From assembly GCF_000012965.1 (NCBI RefSeq), contig NC_007575.1, positions 2,046,001 to 2,110,000 of the forward strand: a DNA stretch of 64,000 bases, written 5' to 3'. Source of the DNA: Sulfurimonas denitrificans DSM 1251 (GTDB lineage: Bacteria > Campylobacterota > Campylobacteria > Campylobacterales > Sulfurimonadaceae). The notes below the pieces were generated by a model. That model had not been told where the DNA came from and did no database searches. It saw nothing but the letters and a program-made list of their open reading frames with translations. The translations under genes were made by a program, and so were the position numbers. Of the stretch, positions 8,249 to 15,704 are shown one piece after another. The first letter of the stretch is position 1. Each line of letters opens with the position of its first letter.

Positions 8249-9328
8249 TTATCCTCTAAACTTTTCTTTTATTTCATCAAAATTTGCTCTGCAAACACCT
8301 TTGTTTGTTATAAGAGCGCTTATTAGCCTTGCTGGAGTTACATCAAAACCATAGTTTTTGGTAGGGGAGTCCTCTGGTGTAATTCGCACTCTGCGCAAAA
8401 CTCCATCTTCATCCACTCCTCTTATAAACTTAACCTCATCGCCACTTCTCTCTTCAATTGGTATCTCTTTTACGCCATCTTTTATCTCAAAATCAAAAGT
8501 AGAAGCGGGGATTGCCACATAAAAAGGAACTCCGTTATCATGAGCTGCGAGTGCTTTTAGATAAGTTCCTATCTTGTTCGCCACATCTCCATTTGCACTT
8601 ACTCTATCAGCCCCAACGATTACCATATCCACCTCGCCTCTTTGCATCAAAAGTCCGCCCATATTATCAGCTATGATAGTATGCTCTATCCCCTCTTTGG
8701 ATAGTTCCCATGCAGTAAGTGAAGCGCCTTGATTCCTAGGGCGTGTCTCATCAACCCAAACATGAACATCAATTCCTCTTCTTTTTGCTTCATAGATTGG
8801 GGCTAGTGCTGTTCCCTCATCTATTACTGCCAACCAACCTGCATTACAGTGGGTTAAGATGTTTATGCGAGTTTTATTTTTTTGCTTTAGTATCTCTTCT
8901 ATAATCTCACAGCCAAACTCAGCTATTTTTTGGCTCTCAAGCGCTTCAGCATCATTTAGTTCTATCGCAAAAGATCTTGCATCTTCAATTAAGTTTGCAG
9001 AGGCGCTTAAAAGCTCCATCATCTTATCCACAGCCCACATAAGGTTTATAGCAGTTGGACGAGACTCTCTAATAAGCAAGGCTTTTTCTTTAAGTAGCTC
9101 ATAGTCTCCCTCAACCTCCATCGCTGCTATATAGATTCCAAAAGCCGCAACACTTCCTATAACTCCAGCCCCGCGAACTGTCATATTTTTTATAGCAGTT
9201 ACAACTTCCTCAGTTGTAGTTAGATGCCTTGTATCATAGATAAAAGGAAGCAATCTTTGGTCAATTACCTCTAAACACTCATCAAAAAGATCATCATTTA
9301 GCCACAGCGCTTTGTAGTTACCTTGCAT
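8249..9328 (-). CDS. mtnA: S-methyl-5-thioribose-1-phosphate isomerase
   Basis: This 359-residue protein has the usual length for MtnA, a member of the eIF2B-like family that converts methylthioribose-1-P to methylthioribulose-1-P. RGAGVIG near residue 53, the active-site Cys in THCNAG, and the catalytic Asp in ADRVSANGDVANKIGTY are all present. Its start overlaps the mtnK stop by 11 bases and its stop is 4 bases from the aldolase/SDR start, so the three genes form a tight operon. The remaining methionine-salvage genes (mtnB, C, D) are not here, which favours a disposal shunt over methionine recycling. Confidence 0.92.
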   Translation of the reverse strand: MQGNYKALWLNDDLFDECLEVIDQRLLPFIYDTRHLTTTEEVVTAIKNMTVRGAGVIGSVAAFGIYIAAMEVEGDYELLKEKALLIRESRPTAINLMWAVDKMMELLSASANLIEDARSFAIELNDAEALESQKIAEFGCEIIEEILKQKNKTRINILTHCNAGWLAVIDEGTALAPIYEAKRRGIDVHVWVDETRPRNQGASLTAWELSKEGIEHTIIADNMGGLLMQRGEVDMVIVGADRVSANGDVANKIGTYLKALAAHDNGVPFYVAIPASTFDFEIKDGVKEIPIEERSGDEVKFIRGVDEDGVLRRVRITPEDSPTKNYGFDVTPARLISALITNKGVCRANFDEIKEKFRG

Positions 9329-10538
9329 CTCTTAATATCTCCAATATCTCATCACAATTTTGTATAGTTTTATAATTCATCAAAAACTCCCTTGCTATCT
9401 TCAGCACCAAAGCCTCAGCCTCAGCTCTTAAGAGTTTATCGCTTATCCCTCTTATCTCTTCTACCCCAGCAACGCCATACACTCTTCGTGCTGCTTCACA
9501 TCCAGCAAAACCGACACTATCACGAAATACATCTCTTATAAATTTCTTTTTATACGCTTCAAGTGCAGCCTTATCCATATATCCATCTACTAAGAGTGCA
9601 GAATTTTTGGACTCACTCCAAAAATCTAAAAACTTAGCTTGAAACTTTGCCAAAAACTCTTTTATGCTTAAAAGAATCCACTCTCTATACTCATCATCTC
9701 TGCTTACAACTGAGTGATAAACATAACTGCTAACAAAGTTTGCCAACAGTACACCTAAATCGAAACCAAAAGGTCCAACAAAAGCAAATTCAGGGTCAAT
9801 GACACACGCTTCTTTCTCATTAATCATAATTGAACCAGTATGTAAATCTCCATGTAGAAGTGCATCATTTTGAGTCATAAACTTATATTTTAACTCTAAA
9901 ATCCTCTCTTTAAGCTCCATATCCAAAAAAAGTCTTTTTGCATTTTCGTCATCTTCCATGTTGATATTAGTCTCATGCTCCATAAAAGCAAAGCTAAAAA
10001 CCAAATCTTCACTTAGTTTGCATAACTCAACATTAGAGTTAAATCTATCAATAAGCGCTCTCTTCTCAGAGCTGCTTAAGTGCAAAGATGAAGTATAAAA
10101 AAGTGTTGCAGCCATAAAAGTAGATATCTGCTCACTAAATTTTTTATACTCTACTTTATCCAAAAGACCTTTTCTCATAATTACATGTGAGTCCAAATAC
10201 TCCATGACTACCAAACTCATACTTTCACTTGAGTGATACACTTTTGGAATAAAACTAGGAAATATGGAATAAAATTTTTGCAACGCCCGTATCTCATAGT
10301 TCATTCTCTCTCTACTAAGAGCAAACTCTTCACCAACGCAACGCAGATATGGAACAGCCTGTTTTAAAATAAGAGCTTTTTGTGTATCTTTGAGCGAACT
10401 TATTTTATATACAAAATTTAAGTTCCCATCACCTATTTCATCGGCTTGCAGCTCATCTTCACCAAAGTAACTCATAACACTATTTACATCTAAGATATAC
10501 TCTAAAACAGTTAACTTATCTAATTTTTTATAGTTCAT
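9318..10538 (-). CDS. mtnK: Methylthioribose kinase-like protein
   Basis: This kinase of about 406 residues belongs to the aminoglycoside-phosphotransferase-like fold. The catalytic loop reads LLHGDLHTGS and the metal-binding motif reads VIDPEFAFVGP. Both are in the MtnK form (DPE in place of the usual D-x-D). It would phosphorylate 5-methylthioribose at C1. I place the start at the ATG at 10538, preceded by an AGAGGG ribosome binding site. A TTG six codons upstream is in frame, but would put that site inside the gene. It is the first gene of mtnK-mtnA-aldolase/SDR. 5-Deoxyribose could be a second substrate. Confidence 0.85.
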   Translation of the reverse strand: MNYKKLDKLTVLEYILDVNSVMSYFGEDELQADEIGDGNLNFVYKISSLKDTQKALILKQAVPYLRCVGEEFALSRERMNYEIRALQKFYSIFPSFIPKVYHSSESMSLVVMEYLDSHVIMRKGLLDKVEYKKFSEQISTFMAATLFYTSSLHLSSSEKRALIDRFNSNVELCKLSEDLVFSFAFMEHETNINMEDDENAKRLFLDMELKERILELKYKFMTQNDALLHGDLHTGSIMINEKEACVIDPEFAFVGPFGFDLGVLLANFVSSYVYHSVVSRDDEYREWILLSIKEFLAKFQAKFLDFWSESKNSALLVDGYMDKAALEAYKKKFIRDVFRDSVGFAGCEAARRVYGVAGVEEIRGISDKLLRAEAEALVLKIAREFLMNYKTIQNCDEILEILRDAR

Positions 10539-10637
10539 AATCCCTCTTGTAATCAAAAATTTTCATATAAAATATTTTACATTTTAGAAAAATTGTAGCA
10601 TAATTAGAGACGACATTTATCAGTTAAGGGGCTATTT

Positions 10638-10838
10638 ATGGGATGGACATGTCAACATGATTATAATGGTTACTGTAAACTTATCAAAAAACCATGCGTT
10701 CCTGGCATGAAGGGTTGCATTCTAAAGAGTAGCGAGTACATCTTTAGCACAGGCTCTTATGAAGAGGACAAAAAAGCACAAGAGGCAAAAGAGCCTAAAG
10801 AGGAGATAGACTTCTGTGCATTAGCTAGGAGTAACTAA
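10638..10838 (+). CDS. Small cysteine-rich protein
   Basis: This 66-residue protein has four cysteines in its first 27 residues, spaced C-x7-C-x6-C-x6-C (C5, C13, C20, C27), with a fifth near the C-terminus. The regular spacing suggests a bound zinc or a small Fe-S centre. The rest is charged and probably disordered. An AGTTAAGGGG ribosome binding site precedes the ATG. Its stop codon overlaps that of the convergent gene. I recognise no family. It is divergent from mtnK, and a role linked to either neighbour is not shown. Confidence 0.7.
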   Translation: MGWTCQHDYNGYCKLIKKPCVPGMKGCILKSSEYIFSTGSYEEDKKAQEAKEPKEEIDFCALARSN

Positions 10839-11530
10839 TCCCAAAACTCAAGTGGGTTAGGATATGAAAAATCATATCCCAACTCGTCTATAATTTTTTT
10901 AGCCAAGACTCTGCGTTTTGAAAATCCTTCAAAAGCTCCTATTTCTTTGTTGTGTTTCTTACTATTTTTTTGATGAATTTCTAAGCGTGTAGGGTGATTT
11001 GGTGCAACAAGATTGTAAATCCCGCTATTTACTTCTACATGTAATATTTTATTTATGATTGCTATGACATCATCTCTGTGGATATAGTTTACAAATCCAT
11101 CACTAAAAGCAGTAGCGCTCTTCCATACTCCGGCAACTCTATCGCTTCCCATCAAACCACCGAGTCTCAAAATAAGAACTCTCTTCCTTTGAGCCAAGAG
11201 CAAATCCTCTGCCTCTTTCATCAATGAGCCTTTTGTGATAAGAGCGCTCTCATCCACATCTTCATCAAACTCTCTATAAACCGAGATTGAACTCATTAAG
11301 ATAATATCAGAAGCTGAATTTGTTAATGTTGCTATTTTTTGAACTGTATCTAAATAGTTCTCTTTTGTGTGAATAGCGATAATTACAATATCGCTTTGCC
11401 AAAAAGAGGAGTTATCAAGAGTGTTTTCTCGTGAAAAACACTCTACACTAAAACTCTTTTGTAGCTCTATAGAGAGAGGTTTTCCAAGCCAGCCACAGCC
11501 AAGGATACCTACACTTTTACTTTTGCTCAT
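10835..11530 (-). CDS. NAD-dependent epimerase/dehydratase-like (YeeZ-type) protein
   Basis: This 231-residue protein opens with GILGCGWLGKPLSIELQ, a Rossmann nucleotide-binding loop in the form typical of YeeZ-like extended SDR proteins. A hydrophobic strand with IIAIHTKENY and an S-S-I-S-V-Y segment follow. The Y-x-x-x-K catalytic pair of true epimerases is not clear, so the enzymatic role is open. It is the last gene of a chain running from the fused siroheme decarboxylase through three small membrane genes, and it overlaps the preceding gene by 14 bases. Confidence 0.7.
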   Translation of the reverse strand: MSKSKSVGILGCGWLGKPLSIELQKSFSVECFSRENTLDNSSFWQSDIVIIAIHTKENYLDTVQKIATLTNSASDIILMSSISVYREFDEDVDESALITKGSLMKEAEDLLLAQRKRVLILRLGGLMGSDRVAGVWKSATAFSDGFVNYIHRDDVIAIINKILHVEVNSGIYNLVAPNHPTRLEIHQKNSKKHNKEIGAFEGFSKRRVLAKKIIDELGYDFSYPNPLEFWD

Positions 11531-11819
11531 TTTTAGATTTATTTACGTTGTAGCTCTTTTTAATTACAACCATCTCATATATAGAAACTTCAGGCATCGA
11601 TTCTTCAATTAGCTTATCAGTATCACTAAAAGCACCTTTCATCTTCTCTATCTCCTTATATCCAGCAGGCTTTACTTCGCTTGTCGCCAAACCAAAACTT
11701 CCTGCCCAAAAAATAAGCAGCATTAGCCAAATCGTTTTTTTAGACCCTGTATAAACACCAACAAAATGAAATGCCACACTTAAAAGCACAGCTATAATTA
11801 AAATAATACTCAAACTCAT
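11517..11819 (-). CDS. Small membrane protein in the heme d1-linked operon
   Basis: This 100-residue protein has two hydrophobic segments (about residues 3-24 and 29-45) and then a charged soluble tail. The positive residues between the spans (GSKK) suggest a short cytoplasmic loop, with the tail outside. I recognise no family. Its ATG overlaps the stop of the 53-residue gene before it (ATGA), and its end overlaps the epimerase-like gene, so it is translationally coupled on both sides. Its place in an operon behind a heme d1 gene and an FNR-type box suggests a denitrification or respiratory-assembly role, which is inference. Confidence 0.65.
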   Translation of the reverse strand: MSLSIILIIAVLLSVAFHFVGVYTGSKKTIWLMLLIFWAGSFGLATSEVKPAGYKEIEKMKGAFSDTDKLIEESMPEVSIYEMVVIKKSYNVNKSKNEQK

Positions 11820-11977
11820 TTTACTAAACTCTCTCCTCTTGGTTTAATGTCAACTCCAGTTCCCTCAAACATTTTGCTACTTAATTTTTCTACACCCAAC
11901 GTTCCAAGAAGCATCAACAAAGATATAGCCAGAAGAAAAAATAGCGCTAATGCGTATCTTTTAAAGGTCGCTTTCAT
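11816..11977 (-). CDS. 53-residue single-span membrane protein
   Basis: The short frame runs from ATG at 11977 to TGA at 11816. The product begins MKATFKRYALALFFLLAISL, giving a positive N-terminus and one hydrophobic helix (about residues 8-29). A tail containing V-E-K-L, M-F-E-G-T-G-V-D-I and PRGES follows. Both ends use ATGA stop-start overlaps with the neighbouring genes, which is strong evidence that it is translated. I recognise no family. Small one-span proteins of this kind often accompany oxidase or reductase assembly genes. Confidence 0.7.
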   Translation of the reverse strand: MKATFKRYALALFFLLAISLLMLLGTLGVEKLSSKMFEGTGVDIKPRGESLVK

Positions 11978-12381
11978 TTGCTTTTGTTCTCATCAACATA
12001 AACATCTTCACTACCTATCCAATCTACACATCTTGAGCTATGAAAATCTCTCTCATACTCATCATGTTTAAATAGGTGATCTTCAAGTCTCCAGCCTAAG
12101 CTTTGAGATAGGAGTACTGATTTTGAGATTGTTCTGTGCATTTTGTTCTCACAAATAACAGTCTCTCCATTGTTAAAAATCTCTTCAACTCCATTTATTC
12201 TCTTAATTGTAATTGTATAGTGAAGCCCAATTAATATAGAAATAGCAATCAAAACACCTAGCATACCCTTCTTAAAAGCACCCTTTGGCATAAAATCTCT
12301 TGTCGTTACAACTACAGTAATAACCAAGAAAAAAACTCCTATAACTAAATAAACCGCTTCTAACTCTAAAAAAAGTCCCAT
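11974..12381 (-). CDS. Membrane protein of unknown function next to siroheme decarboxylase
   Basis: This 135-residue protein has two predicted membrane helices (about residues 8-27 and 40-57) and a soluble C-terminal domain with two cysteines (E-N-K-M-H near the first, S-S-R-C-V-D-W at the second). No family is recognised. It starts 18 bases after the fused NirD/L-type gene and its stop overlaps the next ATG. It is thus the first of three small membrane genes in the unit controlled by the FNR-like box at 13463-13476. The Cys-containing domain could bind metal or heme, but no CxxCH motif is present. Confidence 0.65.
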   Translation of the reverse strand: MGLFLELEAVYLVIGVFFLVITVVVTTRDFMPKGAFKKGMLGVLIAISILIGLHYTITIKRINGVEEIFNNGETVICENKMHRTISKSVLLSQSLGWRLEDHLFKHDEYERDFHSSRCVDWIGSEDVYVDENKSK

Positions 12382-12399
12382 ATCTATTCCTTAATATTA

Positions 12400-13398
12400 T
12401 TAATTGCTATATTTACTTTCCCAAGCTTCAAACTCAGGAGTAAAATACTCTATTCTTACTTTTTTAAACTCTCTTGAGCTGTAGAGTGGCATGTGAGATT
12501 TTGAGTCAATCTCAGAAGCCATCTCTTCTATAATCGAGTTTGTCTCTTGCTCACTTTTGCCATGAACCATAGTGAAAAGGTTATATGGCCAATTTGAATA
12601 TTTTGGGCGAAGATAGCAGTGAGACACTGCGCTAAATGCTGCAGCTCTCTCTCCAATTGCTTCACCTTTTTCTTCATCTACATCCCAGACAACCATAGCA
12701 TTTGCACTAAATCCTGCTTTTCTATGGTTTAGGATTGAAGCAAATCTTCTCATAACTCCAGCTTCTTGAAGCTCGTCTAAAATTTTGAAAAAAGTATCAT
12801 AATCAATATTTAACTCTTCTATTATCGCCTTAAATGGCTCTTGTATCATCTCTATATCATATTGAGCCGCTCTAATTATTGCATGATGAAGCGGAGTAAG
12901 TTCAATTTCTGTATGTTTTACCTTTTTAACTTCCTCTTTCTTCTCATCTTTTCCTGTCGTATTTAGTTTAACATTTATCTTAAATAGTTTAAGCGTTGGA
13001 AGCATAATATAATCCTCAGCTCCTGTTGCTTCAGCCAATACTTCAACTGTTCTTTCTAACCCAAGCTTAGAATTTGGAGCAACTGCCAGCGTAAACCAGA
13101 TATTGAAATCGTGATTTCTCTCATAGTTGTGTGAAATTCCAGGATGAGAATTGATGATTTTTACAGCATCACTTATTTTATCTGCTGGAATTTTAAATGC
13201 CACCAAAGAAGATACATAGCCAAGTCTTTTAGTATCAAAGATAGCTGATGTTTGACGTATGATATTAGCTTTTTTTTGCTCTTGTAATATAGCAAGGACT
13301 TCATCTTCACTCATGCCTAATTCATCTGCTATAACCTTAAATGGTCTATCAACCAAAGGAAATTTCTTTTGAATACGCGATAATATTTCATCTTTCAT
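12400..13398 (-). CDS. Fused siroheme decarboxylase (NirD/NirL/NirG/NirH or AhbA-AhbB type)
   Basis: Two AsnC/Lrp-like halves are joined by a Lys/Glu-rich linker near residues 155-170. The first half has HNYERNHDFNIWFT and the second has SHCYLRPKYSNWPYNLFTMVHG, the paired motifs of the two subunits of siroheme decarboxylase. The enzyme converts siroheme to didecarboxysiroheme on the way to heme d1. I choose the ATG at 13398 (332 residues). A TTG start at 13452 would lie upstream of the predicted promoter. AsnC-type regulators are the superficial alternative, but the tandem decarboxylase motifs and the nir context decide. It heads an operon with three small membrane genes. Confidence 0.88.
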   Translation of the reverse strand: MKDEILSRIQKKFPLVDRPFKVIADELGMSEDEVLAILQEQKKANIIRQTSAIFDTKRLGYVSSLVAFKIPADKISDAVKIINSHPGISHNYERNHDFNIWFTLAVAPNSKLGLERTVEVLAEATGAEDYIMLPTLKLFKINVKLNTTGKDEKKEEVKKVKHTEIELTPLHHAIIRAAQYDIEMIQEPFKAIIEELNIDYDTFFKILDELQEAGVMRRFASILNHRKAGFSANAMVVWDVDEEKGEAIGERAAAFSAVSHCYLRPKYSNWPYNLFTMVHGKSEQETNSIIEEMASEIDSKSHMPLYSSREFKKVRIEYFTPEFEAWESKYSN

Positions 13399-13434
13399 AT
13401 ATAGTACTATCCATTTCTTTAATAAATTTATTCG

Positions 13435-13476
13435 ATTGTAATCTAATTTCAATTAATCTTAGTTGATTTCTATCAA
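13435..13476. promoter_or_regulatory. FNR/DNR-type box between divergent heme d1 genes, with leftward -10
   Basis: TTGATTTCTATCAA at 13463-13476 is a perfect TTGAT-N4-ATCAA dyad, the site of FNR, DNR and NNR-type activators. On the minus strand a TACAAT -10 box lies at 13440-13435. A box centred at -41.5 would give a start near 13428, 30 bases before the decarboxylase ATG. On the plus strand, TA-rich sequence near 13495-13504 could be the -10 for the gene at 13540. One site may thus serve both directions. Confidence 0.75.
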
Positions 13477-13539
13477 CAAGAGATTTTAAAAAACTATGAT
13501 ATTATATCGCTCAACTAAAGAGACAAAAAAAGAGATGAT

Positions 13540-14106
13540 TTGAGCTATTTTCCCGCCTTTTTAAACCTTGAAGATAAAAGAGTCCTACTTGTTGGCGGCG
13601 GAGTGGTTGCCTACACAAAACTCTCTCATCTTTTGGACTTTACCTCAAATATCTCTATAATTTCGCTGGATTTATCTAGTGAAATTAGAGCGCTATCAAA
13701 AAAGAAAAATCTACATGTGATGCAAAGAGCTTATAGCAAGGGCGATATAGCAAATTTTGATATTGTGATTGTTGCGGTTGATAACATTTCTCTACAAGCA
13801 GAGATTTTTGAGGAGTCAAAACGTTATAATTGTTTATGCAGTTGTGTTGATTCTACAAAATATACTCATTTTATATTTGGTTCTTATATAAAAAAAGATG
13901 ATTTAACCATCGCAATATCAACATCTGGATCATCTCCTGCGCTCGCAAAGCAGTTAAAAAAATATTTTTTGAAGTTGATTCCCTCTGATATAGGTATTTT
14001 TTTGCAAGAGATGAAAATATTAAGAGAGACTTTGCCAAAAGGCAAGGAGAGAATGCAAATGCTCCAAAGAAGAGCAGAAGATTATATGAAAAAATGGAGT
14101 AATTAG
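13540..14106 (+). CDS. Precorrin-2 dehydrogenase / siroheme synthase N-terminal-like
   Basis: This 188-residue protein starts with LEDKRVLLVGGGVVAYTKL, the NAD-binding loop of Met8/SirC and the N-terminal half of CysG. The SCVDSTKYTHFIFGSYIKKDDLTIAISTSGSSPALAKQLK region of that family follows. It should oxidise precorrin-2 to sirohydrochlorin and may insert iron. Together with CobA/NirE downstream it supplies siroheme for heme d1. The start is a TTG at 13540, because the nearby ATG is out of frame and stops at once. It is divergent from the siroheme decarboxylase and one base-step from the next gene. Confidence 0.85.
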   Translation: MSYFPAFLNLEDKRVLLVGGGVVAYTKLSHLLDFTSNISIISLDLSSEIRALSKKKNLHVMQRAYSKGDIANFDIVIVAVDNISLQAEIFEESKRYNCLCSCVDSTKYTHFIFGSYIKKDDLTIAISTSGSSPALAKQLKKYFLKLIPSDIGIFLQEMKILRETLPKGKERMQMLQRRAEDYMKKWSN

Positions 14107-14487
14107 ATGAACATAAAAAAAGCTTTAATATTTGGGTTTTTCACAGCCTTTTTAATACTAGGAGTTGTCTCAATGCAGCGTGCCATGCCAGATTCTAAAG
14201 AAGATCGCATATACCTTGCTATAAAAGAGTATAGTCCCTATATTGTTGAAAAAAGAATTGGCGGACTCACTATTTTAGATAAAAGAGACGATAAAATAAA
14301 AGAGAAACCTGACTCAAGTGACTTTTATCATAGACTTGATGAACTGGAAAAAGCGTGGGGTAAAACACACTTAATTGTAGAGAACAATGAGCTTATAATA
14401 ATGGGTGAGAACAACCAAAGCAAAGCTAGAATTATGATCGAAAATGAAAAAGAGAGAGCTTTTCTTAAGAAGTTTTTTGGAATTTAA
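14107..14487 (+). CDS. Unknown membrane-anchored protein
   Basis: This 126-residue protein has an N-terminal hydrophobic segment (about residues 5-23, after a MNIKKA start) that is probably an uncleaved membrane anchor. A charged domain of about 100 residues follows, with no cysteines. The ATG directly follows the stop codon of the precorrin-2 dehydrogenase gene, so the two are cotranscribed. The last codon overlaps the stop of the convergent MFS gene. No family is recognised. A role near siroheme or heme d1 handling is suggested by position only. Confidence 0.65.
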   Translation: MNIKKALIFGFFTAFLILGVVSMQRAMPDSKEDRIYLAIKEYSPYIVEKRIGGLTILDKRDDKIKEKPDSSDFYHRLDELEKAWGKTHLIVENNELIIMGENNQSKARIMIENEKERAFLKKFFGI

Positions 14488-15704
14488 ACTTCCAAAGCAG
14501 TCTCTTTGAGCTTAAGCGAGAAAAGTAACGCCATAAATAAGACTCCAAGTGATAATGAGTAGAGTAGCGTATAGTTAAAAAAGTGTAAAATTACCCCTCC
14601 TAAAATTGAGAAAAACATCCCTAAAGATACAATATTCATCTGAAGAGCTATATAGACAGGTCTTTTGTCTGCTGGTGCAATTTTAAGTATTAGATTGCTA
14701 GAAGCTATGCGGTTTCCATCCATTGATGCCCCAACTAAAAAGAAAATTAACATGTACTCATAAAGCGAAGATGCACTAAAAGCTAAAGTTATTGCAAGAA
14801 TTTGAGCAAGAATTGCAACTTTTGCGGTAAGCACATTCTTTCCACGTCCGCTGAGATTGCCCCATAAAAAATTACTAAGCATCGCTCCAACCATCTGTGT
14901 TGTTATAAGCCAACCAATTGCCACACCATCTAAATCTATCTTTTGCTGTGCATCAAGGATAATAAAAGGCAGAGCTATTAAGTATCCGTAAGCTAAAAGA
15001 AAAGTAGTGACTTGAATTTGAAAGTTTTTATCTGCCTTTAAAATAACATAAGAGTTTTTCAAAAATTTGCCAAAACTACTCTCTTTTTTTGAGACTTCCT
15101 CTTTGATAGGCTCCTCGACTAAAGAGAAAGATATATATCCGAGTGCCATGATAAAAGAGCTAATTACAAAAAGATATCCATAGCTTTGTGGAGCTTCAAA
15201 TGACTCTAATATCCAAGCAGCTAACGCTCCACTTAATAGCCCACCTAGCGCACTAAAGAACTGGCGATACGCCATAGTCTTGCCACGAAACTTATGAGTA
15301 AATATTTTTGCCATAATTTCTCTAAAATATATAGCAGCAAAGCCTGCGCTAAAAGAGAAGATGAAAAGCCCCAGTCCTATTGAAAAAAGAGTTATATTAG
15401 GGTAATTCTCACCAAAAATGATAATTGATACCCCTATGAAAAACCATGAAAAAAATCTTACAAAAAAGATTCTGCGAAGGTATGGCATCATCAGCTTGTA
15501 GCTCTGAGCGTGAAAAGCGGCAAAGAGCTGAACCATAACTGCTCCACCTCTAAGAAGAGAGGCGAAAAATCCAACGAGCATGGAGCTTCCCCCAAAATAG
15601 TTTACAATAAGAGGCAGGATTGTGGATGGTTCGGCGATTGTTGTTCCAATTGCTAAAAAGAAACCATGTAGAATGTTTTTTACATGGCTTGAGAATTTAT
15701 CCAT
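14484..15704 (-). CDS. Major facilitator superfamily transporter
   Basis: This 406-residue protein has about 12 hydrophobic segments and a central charged loop near residue 200 (EEPIKEEVSKKESSFGKF) between the two six-helix halves, as in MFS carriers. KFRGKTMAYRQFF sits where the loop 2-3 type motif is expected. No substrate motif is recognised. Its start overlaps the TrpD2-like gene by 8 bases, so they share a transcript. Its stop overlaps that of the convergent unknown gene. Nitrate/nitrite carriers of the NarK type have signatures that I do not see, so I give no substrate. Confidence 0.8.
   Translation of the reverse strand: MDKFSSHVKNILHGFFLAIGTTIAEPSTILPLIVNYFGGSSMLVGFFASLLRGGAVMVQLFAAFHAQSYKLMMPYLRRIFFVRFFSWFFIGVSIIIFGENYPNITLFSIGLGLFIFSFSAGFAAIYFREIMAKIFTHKFRGKTMAYRQFFSALGGLLSGALAAWILESFEAPQSYGYLFVISSFIMALGYISFSLVEEPIKEEVSKKESSFGKFLKNSYVILKADKNFQIQVTTFLLAYGYLIALPFIILDAQQKIDLDGVAIGWLITTQMVGAMLSNFLWGNLSGRGKNVLTAKVAILAQILAITLAFSASSLYEYMLIFFLVGASMDGNRIASSNLILKIAPADKRPVYIALQMNIVSLGMFFSILGGVILHFFNYTLLYSLSLGVLFMALLFSLKLKETALEV

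Noticed and set aside
12400-13398. The AsnC-like protein as an Lrp/AsnC amino-acid regulator
   Set aside because: Its two halves carry siroheme decarboxylase motifs and it sits among nir genes.
13399-13452. A TTG at 13452 as the start of the siroheme decarboxylase
   Set aside because: It lies upstream of the predicted transcription start. The ATG at 13398 follows the FNR-type promoter and begins the family's usual N-terminus.
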